64,000 nucleotides of DNA from Bathynomus jamesi (Eukaryota; Arthropoda; Malacostraca; Isopoda; Cirolanidae): positions 542,001 to 606,000 of the forward strand of contig JAJOZX010002577.1 of the NCBI GenBank assembly GCA_023014485.1, written 5' to 3'. Each line of letters opens with the position of its first letter. Position 1 is the first letter of the stretch. Below the pieces are notes generated by a model. It made no database searches, was not told the DNA's origin, and saw nothing but the letters and a program-made list of their open reading frames with translations. A program made the translations under genes and the position numbers. Positions 55,352 to 64,000 of the stretch are shown in pieces.

Positions 55352-56139
55352 CAGTGTTCCCTCTAAGGTGTGCGCGTGTGCGCGCGCACACGCGTTGTGA
55401 AACCCGCGCACACAGCAAAATAAAATGTGCACAGGCTCAAGCGTATCATGAGTCACGACAGTAAATGAAGTAATTTAAAAAGTATACCGTCACACAAGGT
55501 CTGACCATTTGCATCAACATACTCTATAGTCGTTCTTTTAAGTATTAACCCCTTCCGCCCGACTTCGCTGACCTCCGCGCAATTAAGCAATACGGATTTT
55601 TTTTACTCTATGTATTTGCATTTTTTCTTTTATACATTAACGCATTGAATATAAACCTTCTCTTTCTTATTTTTGCATAAAAACGAATAGTAATTATCTC
55701 ATAATTCCTATTTTGTGAATGGATGAAATTATGTATTAATCTTGATAGTCTATTTTAAATTGCTAAATGCTAAAAATTGTTTTGAGAAATGATAACTAAA
55801 ATAGTCATTTTCATTTAGTTATTTTTATTTTATTTATTTTGTTGAATTTTATTTTACTACTTTTATTTTATTCATATTTTTAGAATGGATAAAATGTTTT
55901 CTTTTTTAAGAATATATAATATTGTAAACAGTTTTTTAATATCCATTTAATAGTACCGTAATGATCAAGCTATTACCTTATGGAAATAATATTTATTAAG
56001 TATTTAATATTTATATATATTTAATTTTGAAGATAATAGCGCTCAGAAAAGTTTGCACAATTTTTCACCATGAATCTAAATGTATGCACAACGAAAATTC
56101 CTTGCGCACACGGACTAAAAAAAATTAGAGGGAACATTG
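55352..56139. mobile_element. hAT MITE with CAGTGTTCCCTCTAA ends, perfect 8-bp TSD
   Basis: Ends CAGTGTTCCCTCTAA and inverse TTAGAGGGAACATTG (one mismatch); target duplication GTCCAGAG at 55344-55351 and 56140-56147. Near each end are GTGTGCGCG and GCGCACAC motifs. The interior is very AT-rich and non-coding. Inserted between RT segments of LINE F3. Confidence 0.9.
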
Positions 56140-56147
56140 GTCCAGAG

Positions 56148-57285
56148 TACCCCGAAATCGACGAAAGCCATACTGGGTCGGGGGAATAACCCAAGCGACT
56201 CCAGTGTAAAGGAAAGTCGGACGGCCACCATCTTTTCAAGGAGCTTGCATAACCAGCTCGTCAAGGCAATAGGCCGATAGCCCGCCACCTCCGCCGGATC
56301 CTTCCCCGGCTTAGGTATCGGGACCACAATCGCCTCCCTCCAACGGGAAGGGAACGACCCCTCAACCCACATCCGGTTGAAAAGATCCAGCAAGAAATGT
56401 TGGGCCATCGGGTGCAGGTTCCAAATAAAGTCATACGGAATGTCACCAGGGCCAGGGGCGGAAGAACGACGGGTTGCCAAGGCAGCCCGAAGTTCCCGCA
56501 TCGTAAAGAGACGGTTATAGGGCTCGTTCCCAGGCGGCGGGAACGTAACATCCGACAAAGGACGATCCGCAGCTGAAGGCGAACGGGAAACCGCAGCAAA
56601 AGCCCCGGCCAGCCGATCGGCCACAGCAGTAGGATCCGAAAGGAAGCCGTCTACGTACCTTTCGCCACACAGCAGCAGAAGGGGTAGACGAGGAATTGCC
56701 AGACACAAAAGCACGCCAAGAGGCCCGACGGGCCAACTTGAGAGTCCGGCGGGTGAAAGCCTTCGCCCGCCGCATCTCAATCAAGTGGTCCATGCGCCGA
56801 GTGCGGTGGAAGCGACGCGTTGCCCTCTTCCTCTCACACACCGTCTGGTGACATACTGGAGTCCACCACGGGACGCTACGCGTCCCCGGGTTACCGGAAG
56901 ATCGAGGAATACAGTCCTCCGCGACGCCCATCACCACCCGCTCGAAGAACTCCAAGCTCTCATCCACGGAGCCAAAGTCCAACACCGAACGGGCAATGAC
57001 GGAACGAGCTCTGAAGGATGGCCAGTCAGCGCGCGCCAGGCACCACCTCGGTCGAGACGAGACACCCGGCTGCGGTCCGACCGGCTCAAGACAGACTGGG
57101 TAATGATCACTGCCATAAGAGTCCCCCAACACCCTCCACGAAAAATCGAGTAAGGCATCGAGGGACACCAAGGAGATATTAATACAGGTAGATGAACCCG
57201 TGGGTTCGTGGAAATAGGTAGGTTCGCCGGAATTGAGGCACGCGAAGGAAAGTTCCTCCATTAAGGAGAGAAACATACCAGCAAC
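56148..57285 (-). pseudogene. Endonuclease C-terminus, linker and RT N-terminus of LINE F3 ORF2
   Basis: From 57285 it reads MFLSLMEELSFACLNSGEPTY, INISLVSLDALLDFSWRVLG and YGSDHYPVCLEPVG (SDH motif), a linker with SVPWWTPVCHQTVCERKRATR, and after a frameshift near 56650 the RT start NRLFTMRELRAALATRR, GDIPYDFIWNLHPMAQHFLL, FPSRWREAIVVPIPKPGKDPAE and YRPIALTSWLCKLLEKMV. It joins the endonuclease N-terminus at 60277 across the HL2 insertion and the RT core at 55340 across the MITE. Confidence 0.85.
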
Positions 57286-60276
57286 CATGACTCCAGATTT
57301 GAAAAAATTTACTGGAGCACAGCTCTGAATTTACTTTTTTTCCCCTTACACCACTAGATAGGTTAATGATAGTAAACTCTTGAATTGACGACATACCAAT
57401 TACAAATTGTTTTAGCTGAACATCATAATACAATAATGTACAGTTTATAACTCACCTTAAGTTTATTTATTCATTGCAGCAGCAACAGTGGACGATGTTT
57501 AGACCTTGCATGTAGGCATTTGTTGTGAATTTACCGCCATGTATGCTTGGCCACTGATCAATGGCTTTCTGTGTGATCATTACAGCAGATCTAGTGCCTG
57601 GAGCTGGACCCTCCTTCACAATTCTGCACAGCTTAGTCAAATGAGATGGCTTAATGGATCCTTTGTGTTCAACAATGTAACCAAGAATGGAGAATGTCCC
57701 TTCAGCTGGTGCTTCACTCCAGGCAGTTGATCCATCTTTATCAAAATGCTTTAATCTCTGTGATTCCTTTCCACAGCTGTTCTATATATTCTGTCAGCCA
57801 ATTTATCACTGAGTCTTTTGTAAAACTACTTTCAGATCTGGTTCTGGATGGTCTAGCAACTTCAGCAACCTGGTAGTAATCAGAACGTTTCTTGATGTAT
57901 TTGTAAACTTCATTTAGGATGTAATCCTCAGCTGTTAGTTCCTTTTGCTGTCCTGTGGTATCGTGCTTAAATTCAGAAACTACATCATTTGCATTTCCTC
58001 CATTAGCTAATTTGGAAATTGTTTCCATCACTCTTAACATAACAGTTTTCCCTCCTCCTTTATAAAATATATTTTCTACAAATTCTGCACTAACTGTGGT
58101 TTTTTGAGCTACTTGCAACATAATCTTTGTTACATAGGAAATCAATACATAGAACTTGGCACTAATTTCTTTCTCTTGTGGATGATCAAAAAACACACAA
58201 TTTTCCACAAATCTGTCAAATTGATCAAATTCGTAATTAACCATGCGAGTATCAGATTTGAGTTTTGGTCTCTTAAAACCAATGATATTGTCAAGAACCA
58301 TATTGGTATAGTCAAGGCCTGATCTCAGATTTGAAGAGTGATTCTGAATAAAGTCTAAAAGCTCACTTAGTTTACAAATTTTCTTCAATGCATCAACGTG
58401 GGCTCTGTTCACAAGATGCATTAAGTCCCATCGAAATTTGAAATTTTCTCCAAACAACTTTTTCATTTCGTTTTTAAATGGCTCGTTGTCCTTACAAAAA
58501 GCCCCATCTCCAACCATTCCAGATACCTTGGATTTAATTGCTTCTTCAGATAGTTTCAAGTGATTAGGAGACTTCAACACATCAAAAATTTCATTGGCCA
58601 AATAAACTCCTGATTTGCTGCGTACTAAATTTATTCCAGCAAGTTTTACAGTCTTATCTTCTTCACTCATAACTAATACAACTAGCATGCTTAATCCCAA
58701 AATTGTTCCAATGTCAGCTGTTATTGTTACTGAAGTTTGTTCTAAGAACCACTTTACAGTTGTTCTTTAAGTTGATTATCTAATAGCTCACAAATTGTCT
58801 CGCACGCATGTGTGCTATGATTCAAATTTCCAACCTCACAACCTGACCTATGTAATACAGCTAGAAGTACTGGATATAGAGCCCATGCAGTGTTTATTTT
58901 CATTTCATCTTGATTATCATCATCTTCATCCTCAACAGCTATATCTACATCAGGCATATTAGTGTCACTATTTGCAATGTTTCCATTATATCACTTGGTA
59001 CTGAAAATGAATCATCAGCATGCCCTAGATCCTTCTTTTCCACCAATTTGAATGTAGATTTGATCAAATCATTGTTCAGGATTTCTTGTATTGATTTACA
59101 CTTGCTTAAATGGGCTATGGAAATGTCAAATTTGTTGCTTTTTGCTTTATTAGATTTGGATGCAACACTTGAACTTGAAGGCATATTTTGACTCTTCTCT
59201 TTATTAACCACAACAGCTTGGTGAGTTTCTTTTGTTAGGCGCAAAATTGCATTCAATGTCTTCTGGATTTGGGAATTTTCAAATTCCTCTAAAGCAGTTT
59301 TGTTAGTCTGATGCGCAGATTCCTCACTTACCTTTTGTTTCTTAGGTGGAGGAGAAGCACTTTCTTCAGTCTGTGAAACATCTAGTGAAAAAGTTTCATT
59401 TTCTAGATTAGCAGTTGATGAAGTTGGTTCATTTTTCTGAGGTCTAGCACTAGCACATTTTGTGAACAAACTAAATGACTGCTTTGCCGTATCTCTTTGC
59501 TGCACTTCATCCTGGTATTTCTTTACTGCAATATCTAAGCTGTGGGCCCAAACTCTGGGACCTCTTGTATTGTAACAAATATTTTTTTTGGAATTAAAAT
59601 GTTCCTCCCAGTTTTGCTTCTTTGAATATTTGTTCTTGCATTGACCACAAAAGTAACCCCTTTTAACACCCTCACTTTTCTCTCCAACTTCATCAATATT
59701 AGGATCCATTATTGATTATTGACTACCTGAAAAAATACAAAATAAGTAAAAGTAGTAAATATAGTATGGTAAAAGTGAGTAAAAGTAAGTAAATATAGTA
59801 CAATGAAAGTAAGTAAAAGTAAGTGCTTTAAACTTAGTAAAAGTAAGGAAGAGTAAGTTAAAGTAAGTAAAAGTAAGTTTAAACTTAACTAAACTTTTCA
59901 ATTCTAGAGTCATGGTGGATTACTTAAAACCGCACAAGTAATTATCTGGCCAATTTATCAAACCTGGCCGAGATCAATGGAACATAGTCCAATCCTGATA
60001 ATTTTATATTAAAAAAATATACGTTTTAATAAAATTTTAATTATCAAAACATTGAAGCTTAACAAAAAATAAAAATAATTGTTAAATATGGAATTACCAA
60101 CTAAACTTAAAATAACTAAATTTGTAATTTAAAAAAATTGGTTTGTACAAGAACGTATACGCAAAAAAATTGCATAACGTCTAGCGGATGAACAAAACCC
60201 AAACCCAAATTTACTTTTTCTCATGGTCAAATTTACTGGAGCAATGCTCCCAAGATCTCAGGAATCTGGAGTCATG
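57286..60276 (-). mobile_element. hAT-like DNA transposon copy 2 (HL2), perfect 8-bp TSD, inserted in LINE F3
   Basis: Same ends as HL1 (CATGACTCCAGATT and inverse), opposite orientation, with target duplication CCAGCAAC at 57278-57285 and 60277-60284. Length 2991 bp, 302 bp shorter than HL1, explained by one internal deletion at about position 58905. Confidence 0.9.
57463..59709 (-). pseudogene. Transposase-like gene of HL2, with 302-bp internal deletion
   Basis: The N-terminal frame (59709-58945, 254 codons) is open where HL1 is frameshifted: zinc finger YFCGQCKNKYSKKQNWEEH, a Ser/Glu/Lys-rich region and SIAHLSKCKSIQEIL. It then shifts frame near 58985. The second Cys/His cluster present in HL1 (YCIACTDPKACASDKH region) is deleted. 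The C-terminal frame (58700-57741, 319 codons) is open and includes MVGDGAFCKDNEPF, FRWDLMHLVNRAH, YEFDQFDRFVENCVFFDHP and SVINWLTEYIEQLWKG. After a last frameshift the end matches HL1. HL1 and HL2 thus damage different parts of the same gene. Confidence 0.75.
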
Positions 60277-60764
60277 CCAGCAACATTAGTCAACCGGACA
60301 TCTCCCCAAGCCGGGTCGCGACTGTTAAAGTCCCCGAGGAGGAGAAACGGTCGAAGCAGTTGCAACACCAACTCGCGAACCGCGTCGCGAGGAGGGTCAT
60401 GGGGAGGAATATAAATCGAGCAGGCAGTGTACTGGCGATCTAAAGAGAGCCGCACAGCCACAGCCTGCAAGGAAGTACAAAGAGAGACACCTCGCGAGGG
60501 TAACGAATGATGGACATAAATCGCCGCACCCCGCCGGCGTGTGTGCTCATTCGGGATGCAAGGGAAACCAACATAGCTAGAGAGACGAGGGAGCCCCCGC
60601 GCAGCCAGGATAGTCTCCTGGAGACAAACACAGGAAGGCCGCTCGCTCTCCAGCAGGGAGGCAACGTTCTCCCAGTTAGCTAAAAGCCCCCTACAGTTCC
60701 AATGCAAAATGGAACTAAGGGGAAGGGGCATTAAAAGAAGCAGAAAAAGCAGAGAAATAGCCAC
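60277..60764 (-). pseudogene. Endonuclease N-terminus of LINE F3 ORF2
   Basis: MAISLLFLLLLMPLPLSSILHW opens the frame; the second Met (MPLPLSSILHWNCRGLLANWE) is the likelier start by comparison with F2. Blocks VCLQETILAARGLP, IYVHHSLPSRGV, YTACSIYIPPHDPP and FLLLGDFNSRDPAWGD are intact. The protein continues at 57285 after HL2. No frameshift is seen in this half. The start lies about 460 bases after the end of ORF1. Confidence 0.85.
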
Positions 60765-61226
60765 GGACCAAGCTGAGCAGTAAATTCAACGGTCCGTAAC
60801 CAGGGACGGAATCGGCTTCCCCGACTCACCCCGGACGGGGAGGGGAGGGTAGGGCCACAGGGGGCAAGCCCGGGAGACGAGGACCCCGATTACAGGAGGC
60901 CACAGACTCCACGGCTGCCTCACCCGTAGTAAAACGAGTGGGAAAGTGGAACAGGGAGTTCAGAAGGGGGCTCCCCTGAGGGGGGGAGAGGAGACGATGA
61001 GACGGGCCCAGCCGAAACCCCCGACTCAGATGTTCGAGGGCTCGTCACACCAGACACGTGCTGACAGGGGGGAGGGAGGAAAGATCCACCACAGGTGGGA
61101 AAGGTAGATCTAGGAGAGAGACCCGACCACTCTCAGCAGGAGCCAAAGGGAGAGAGACTCCAAGAAGAAGGGCCAGGCCCCTCTCGACCTAGTCCACCGT
61201 GGGAACCGAGTCAGTAATCGAGGGTG
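60765..61226 (-). other. Spacer between ORF1 and ORF2 of LINE F3
   Basis: GC-rich, no conserved open frame on the sense strand. In F2 the corresponding spacer is at 48368-49119. Confidence 0.5.
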
Positions 61227-62732
61227 TCATGGGGCGGTGTACCTCAACCGACACCCGGACACTAGTTGGGGCACCGGGAGGTGACGCCCCACCAGCCCTC
61301 CGTATAGGGGGGGGGGGGGGGGGGGGGGAGTCCCGAGCGGATTAGGAGCGGCGCGCCGCTTCCCCTCCGGTGAAGAAGGGGAAGCAGGGCGAGCAGTGGT
61401 CATGAACGGGTCTGGAGAACTCCGACCACGGTGACGCTTCCTCCTCCCCTTCGGGGCATCACCTTCCCCACCCGAGAGACGGGTAGGCAAGGATCCAGAC
61501 CCCAAGGCCGGAGAGGGAGAAGGGGCACTTGTAGGCAGGGAATCAGACATGACAAAGTGAGGCAGGGGGACAAGAAGGTCCCGCGGCGCCAGGACCACCA
61601 CCAACCCCCGGAACTTCCAGGGGGGGGGGGGGGGCACCACTCCGGTTGGCGCCGGGGTAGCACGGGAGGGGCCCGAGGACCCGCCGGAGCCAAGAGCCGC
61701 AGCATAGGACAACCCCCGCCGCGACTCCCGGTCACGGACCCTATCGCGCGCCTCCCGCGCACTAAGGAATTCAGTAGTCCTTAAGGACCGCACCTCGATT
61801 TTAAACTTTAAAACGGGGCAGTCCCGAGAGGAGGAAGGGTGGGTCCCCGAGCAGTTCGAGCACCGCGGGGGCTTCGTGTATGGAGGAGGGTGCGCAGGGC
61901 CACCGCAGCGGACACATAGCTTACCCTCACGGCGCCACGCAGAGCTAACATGGCCGAACCGGTTGCAGCCAAAGCAGCGAACCGGGTCAGGCACATACGG
62001 CCGCACCGAAAACTCGCACGCCCGGCGATCACCCACACCCCAGAACACCTGGGCCGGAGGCACAAGGAAGTCAAAGGTCAGGAGCAGGCGAGCGGACGGG
62101 GTAAGAGCACCATCCTGGCGCGACGAAAAGCAGAAGACCTTCGTTACCCCCTGGGGGGAAAGATCCTCCTGCAACTCGCCAACCGGGATTGACAGCAGAC
62201 GGGAAGCGAAAATGGTGCCCTGACAGCTATTCAGTTGCGGATGGGGAGTCACAGAAACTCTGCAACCCAGAACATCCTGCAACTGTAGAAGGGACTCAGT
62301 CACCCCCGAAAAACGGGACTTCAAAAGAAGAGACCCATCCTTCAGAGGGCGGATATCGTAACGGCAGGGAACCCCCACCGTCTTAAGACGTTGAAACACC
62401 CGTTCCGAGTTGCCGGGAAGGGAGCCAGCGGAAGGGCGGAGAACGAGGAACCTGTCCACTGGACAGAAATTGACAGAAGAGACAGGTCCATGTGTGACGG
62501 TAACCGAGAGTGGGCGGGAGAACGAGGGCCGCGAAGACCCCGCCCTACGGCCACCACGAGTCCGGCCACGAGACCCAGACGCCGCAGAGGACGAGGGGGG
62601 GCCATACGGCTTTAAGGTCAATCCAGCGGAGGCAGAGGCCGCCGAACGACCAGAAGTAGAAGTCTTATCCAAATCCAAGGACGGGCCAGAGTCGTCAACA
62701 GGAATGGATTGAAGTTTTGAAATTGTACCCAT
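61227..62732 (-). CDS. ORF1 (gag-like, zinc knuckle) of LINE F3, open frame
   Basis: Open for about 500 codons from MGTISKLQSIPVDDSGPSLD (62732); the frame is also open upstream in the 5' UTR but that part is not conserved in F1 or F2. Blocks in order: a Ser/Arg-rich N-terminus, FCPVDRFLVLRPSAGSLPG, ERVFQRLKTVGVPCRYDIRP, LLQLQDVLGCRVSVTPHPQLN, LLLTFDFLVPPAQVFWGVGD and then the knuckle region. The first knuckle is CFGCNRFGHVSSAW, with its last Cys changed to Trp. The second (CVRCGGPAHPPPY) and third (CSNCSGTHPSSSRDC) are close to the F2 pattern. Two G tracts on the plus strand (61309-61329 and 61620-61633) encode Pro runs and may be length-variable, so the downstream frame is uncertain. Confidence 0.8.
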   Translation of the reverse strand: MGTISKLQSIPVDDSGPSLDLDKTSTSGRSAASASAGLTLKPYGPPSSSAASGSRGRTRGGRRAGSSRPSFSRPLSVTVTHGPVSSVNFCPVDRFLVLRPSAGSLPGNSERVFQRLKTVGVPCRYDIRPLKDGSLLLKSRFSGVTESLLQLQDVLGCRVSVTPHPQLNSCQGTIFASRLLSIPVGELQEDLSPQGVTKVFCFSSRQDGALTPSARLLLTFDFLVPPAQVFWGVGDRRACEFSVRPYVPDPVRCFGCNRFGHVSSAWRREGKLCVRCGGPAHPPPYTKPPRCSNCSGTHPSSSRDCPVLKFKIEVRSLRTTEFLSAREARDRVRDRESRRGLSYAAALGSGGSSGPSRATPAPTGVVPPPPPWKFRGLVVVLAPRDLLVPLPHFVMSDSLPTSAPSPSPALGSGSLPTRLSGGEGDAPKGRRKRHRGRSSPDPFMTTARPASPSSPEGKRRAAPNPLGTPPPPPPPLYGGLVGRHLPVPQLVSGCRLRYTAP

Positions 62733-63275
62733 AAACAATAGAATTACAAGAAAGACAGCCTCGGACCCGAGGCAATGCACCAGTCCGCCGCTGCATCCTT
62801 CAAGGCGCAGGCCCAACGTCCCGGGTAGCCCGACCCCCAACCTGACGGTCGTTTTAAAAACGGTAGATTGGCTCTCCGGAGATTTGTCCGTTAAGGGCCT
62901 AGCAAAGACCCAATCCAGACGCAGCAGCGGTCCGGCGGGCGCCCAACCGTCCCCAGAGTATGGCTCAGCCACGGAGCGATGCCCCCCAGCGGGTGCACCC
63001 GATGACCTCAAGACTGCAAAATACAAACAGAGGGGGGGGGGGGGGGAGAGATACTACAATTGACAGAGGCCCAAGACCGAGTCAAGAGAAGATAAATTCG
63101 GGAGATATGGAAAAAAAGTGGAGCAAAAAGAAAAGGAAGGGGGAGGGGGGGGGGGGGGGGGAGAAACGCAACTAGGTAACTTCGCTCACACCCCGCGAGG
63201 AGTTGAGGAAACCCCAACAACCCACGAGGTGTGCAAGCTCCCTCGGCCCGGCAAGTCGGAGTACCTAATCGAGGG
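62733..63275 (-). other. 5' UTR region of LINE F3 with two poly(G) tracts
   Basis: GC-rich, non-conserved coding content. G tracts at about 63032-63047 and 63146-63162. It ends against a TA microsatellite (63280-63303) that abuts the last mariner-type element. Confidence 0.6.
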
Positions 63276-63279
63276 GGCG

Positions 63280-63303
63280 GATATATATATATATATATAT
63301 ATA
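63280..63303. repeat. TA microsatellite
   Basis: TA dinucleotides between the 5' end of LINE F3 and the left TIR of the element at 63304. Confidence 0.9.
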
Positions 63304-64000
63304 CAGGGTGGGTCGTAAGTTTCCATACATAGGAAAAATTAAACGTTTGTTTTTATGTTACTGATGAAGCAAATTTTTACGTCAATGGAGAGGTTAATCG
63401 GCAAAACATACGTTATTGGAGTAATGCTAACCCTAACTGGCTGAGTCCGACGAAGATGCTGCAAGGTGCCGGTAAAGTGATGGTGTGGGATATGGGGTGA
63501 CAAAATTATTGGACCAATTTTTTTTGGCAGTGGAAATCTTAATGCCGAAAGGTATCTTAACATGTTGCAAGAAGAGATTTTCCCATCCCTGCTAAACGAG
63601 GAAGGTAACTTCCCAGTTTACCTCCAGCAAGATGGAGCTCCACCTCATTATGGTCTTCACGTGCGTCGGTATTTGGATCAGCAGCAGCAGTTTCCGGATG
63701 CTTGGATTGGTCGGCGTGGTCCTGTGGAGTGGCCTCCCAGATCCCCAGATCTCACCCCCCTTGATTTCTATCTTTGGGGGCACTTGAAGGCCATGGTGTA
63801 TCAGGAAAAGATACGAGACATAAATCATCTAAAGGAACGTATCACCAACGCCATTACAAGCATAACGTCAACTGTGCTAATGCGTGTTCATCAACAGTGG
63901 GGAACACGTATTGAAATGTGTTTTCAAAACAATGGCAACCATGTAGAGCATATTATATAAATAAAAATGGTTGTCCATAAAAAAAAGTATATTTTTCCTA
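63304..64000 (+). mobile_element. Mariner-type element (41-spacing group derivative), runs off the window
   Basis: Left end CAGGGTGGGTCGTAAGTTTCC follows a TA run. The final bases of the window (TATTTTTCCTA) match the inverse of the inner left TIR (ATAGGAAAAATTAAACG), so the right TIR has begun and the element should end about 30 bases beyond the window. The N-terminal half of the transposase is deleted. Confidence 0.85.
63353..63960 (+). pseudogene. Mariner-type transposase catalytic half
   Basis: The reading starts near the TIR with FYVTDEANFYVNGEVNRQNI (first catalytic Asp), NANPNWLSPTK and, after frameshifts near 63500, IIGPIFFGSGNLNAERYLN. The open segment 63562-63960 has LQQDGAPPHYGLHVRRYLDQ (second Asp) and SPDLTPLDFYLWGHLKAMVY (third, Asp), ending NNGNHVEHII. 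A short Gln run (DQQQQF) lengthens the second-to-third Asp spacing to 43 residues by my count. The DNA-binding domain is missing. Confidence 0.8.

Larger units (their letters stand above)
51793..63275 (-). mobile_element. LINE F copy 3 (F3), I-superfamily-like with RNase H, split by three insertions
   Basis: The minus-strand order is 5' UTR (63275-62733), ORF1 (62732-61227), ORF2 endonuclease (60764-60277 and 57285-56900), RT (56780-54350), RNase H and C-terminus (54340-53850 and 52460-51935), 3' UTR to about 51793. Insertions at 52469-53840, 55352-56139 and 57286-60276 each have perfect 8-bp target duplications. F3 differs clearly from F1 and F2 and is a separate subfamily. Confidence 0.85.

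Noticed and set aside
1..64000. A bacterial or phage defence system, operon or integrated virus
   Set aside because: No operon structure, ribosome-binding sites, integrase, capsid or envelope genes seen; all recognised coding regions but one belong to LINEs or DNA transposons.

Overview
The window looks like intergenic DNA from a eukaryote, most likely an arthropod, though which one cannot be told from sequence alone. It is built almost entirely of transposable elements (TEs) nested inside one another. The arthropod guess rests on the families seen: several IS630-Tc1-mariner lineages (including a DUF4817-like one), CR1/L2-like and RNase H-bearing LINEs, hAT elements, an RTE-like LINE, and hammerhead motifs of the kind carried by Penelope-like elements. 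There are no bacterial operons, Shine-Dalgarno patterns or CRISPR arrays. Only one short stretch (31358-31591, minus strand) looks like a host exon. I ran no database search: family names come from motif recognition, and TE boundaries from terminal inverted repeats (TIRs), target-site duplications (TSDs) and comparison of copies inside the window.

Layout. 1-2700: a decayed LINE (minus strand) interrupted by a hAT-like MITE and a Tigger-like MITE. 2700-3765: tRNA-like SINE debris. 3766-14260: two head-to-tail copies (A and B) of one CR1-like LINE. Copy A is split by a 3.4-kb DNA transposon (X1); the two copies also carry three foldback MITEs. Copy B keeps a remnant of an SGNH-esterase-type ORF1. 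14595-15840: a third LINE on the minus strand (C), followed by a hammerhead-like motif. 16024-21677: a fourth LINE (D), split by a 37-spacing and a 36-spacing Tc1/mariner element. 21680-26885: three palindromic Tc1/mariner derivatives flanking another LINE copy (E). 26933-29349: a non-autonomous hAT with a mariner-type insertion inside it. 29360-33510: the least repetitive stretch, with the candidate host exon and a hAT C-terminal fragment. 33567-35750: X2, a relative of X1 with TIRs of about 438 bp. 35759-37831: a mariner-type element with 41-residue spacing.

37893-63275 is dominated by three minus-strand copies (F1, F2, F3) of a GC-rich RNase H-bearing LINE of I-superfamily type: a CCHC ORF1, then ORF2 with endonuclease, reverse transcriptase and RNase H. 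F1 has lost its RT core. F2 and F3 are each split by a copy of the same hAT-like transposon (43593-46885 and 57286-60276), each copy with its own perfect 8-bp TSD. F3 also holds a BED-finger hAT derivative and a short hAT MITE, again with perfect 8-bp TSDs. Small mariner derivatives sit between the LINE copies, usually in TA microsatellites, and one runs off the right edge.

The genes do not form a pathway; the window is a record of successive transposition. Because the same LINE family is present interrupted and uninterrupted, several empty sites can be reconstructed. I do not see a clearly new host system. The points most worth following are the two long-TIR elements of unassigned superfamily, the atypical hAT-like twins, the repeated palindromic Tc1/mariner architecture, the hammerhead-like motif and the esterase ORF1.
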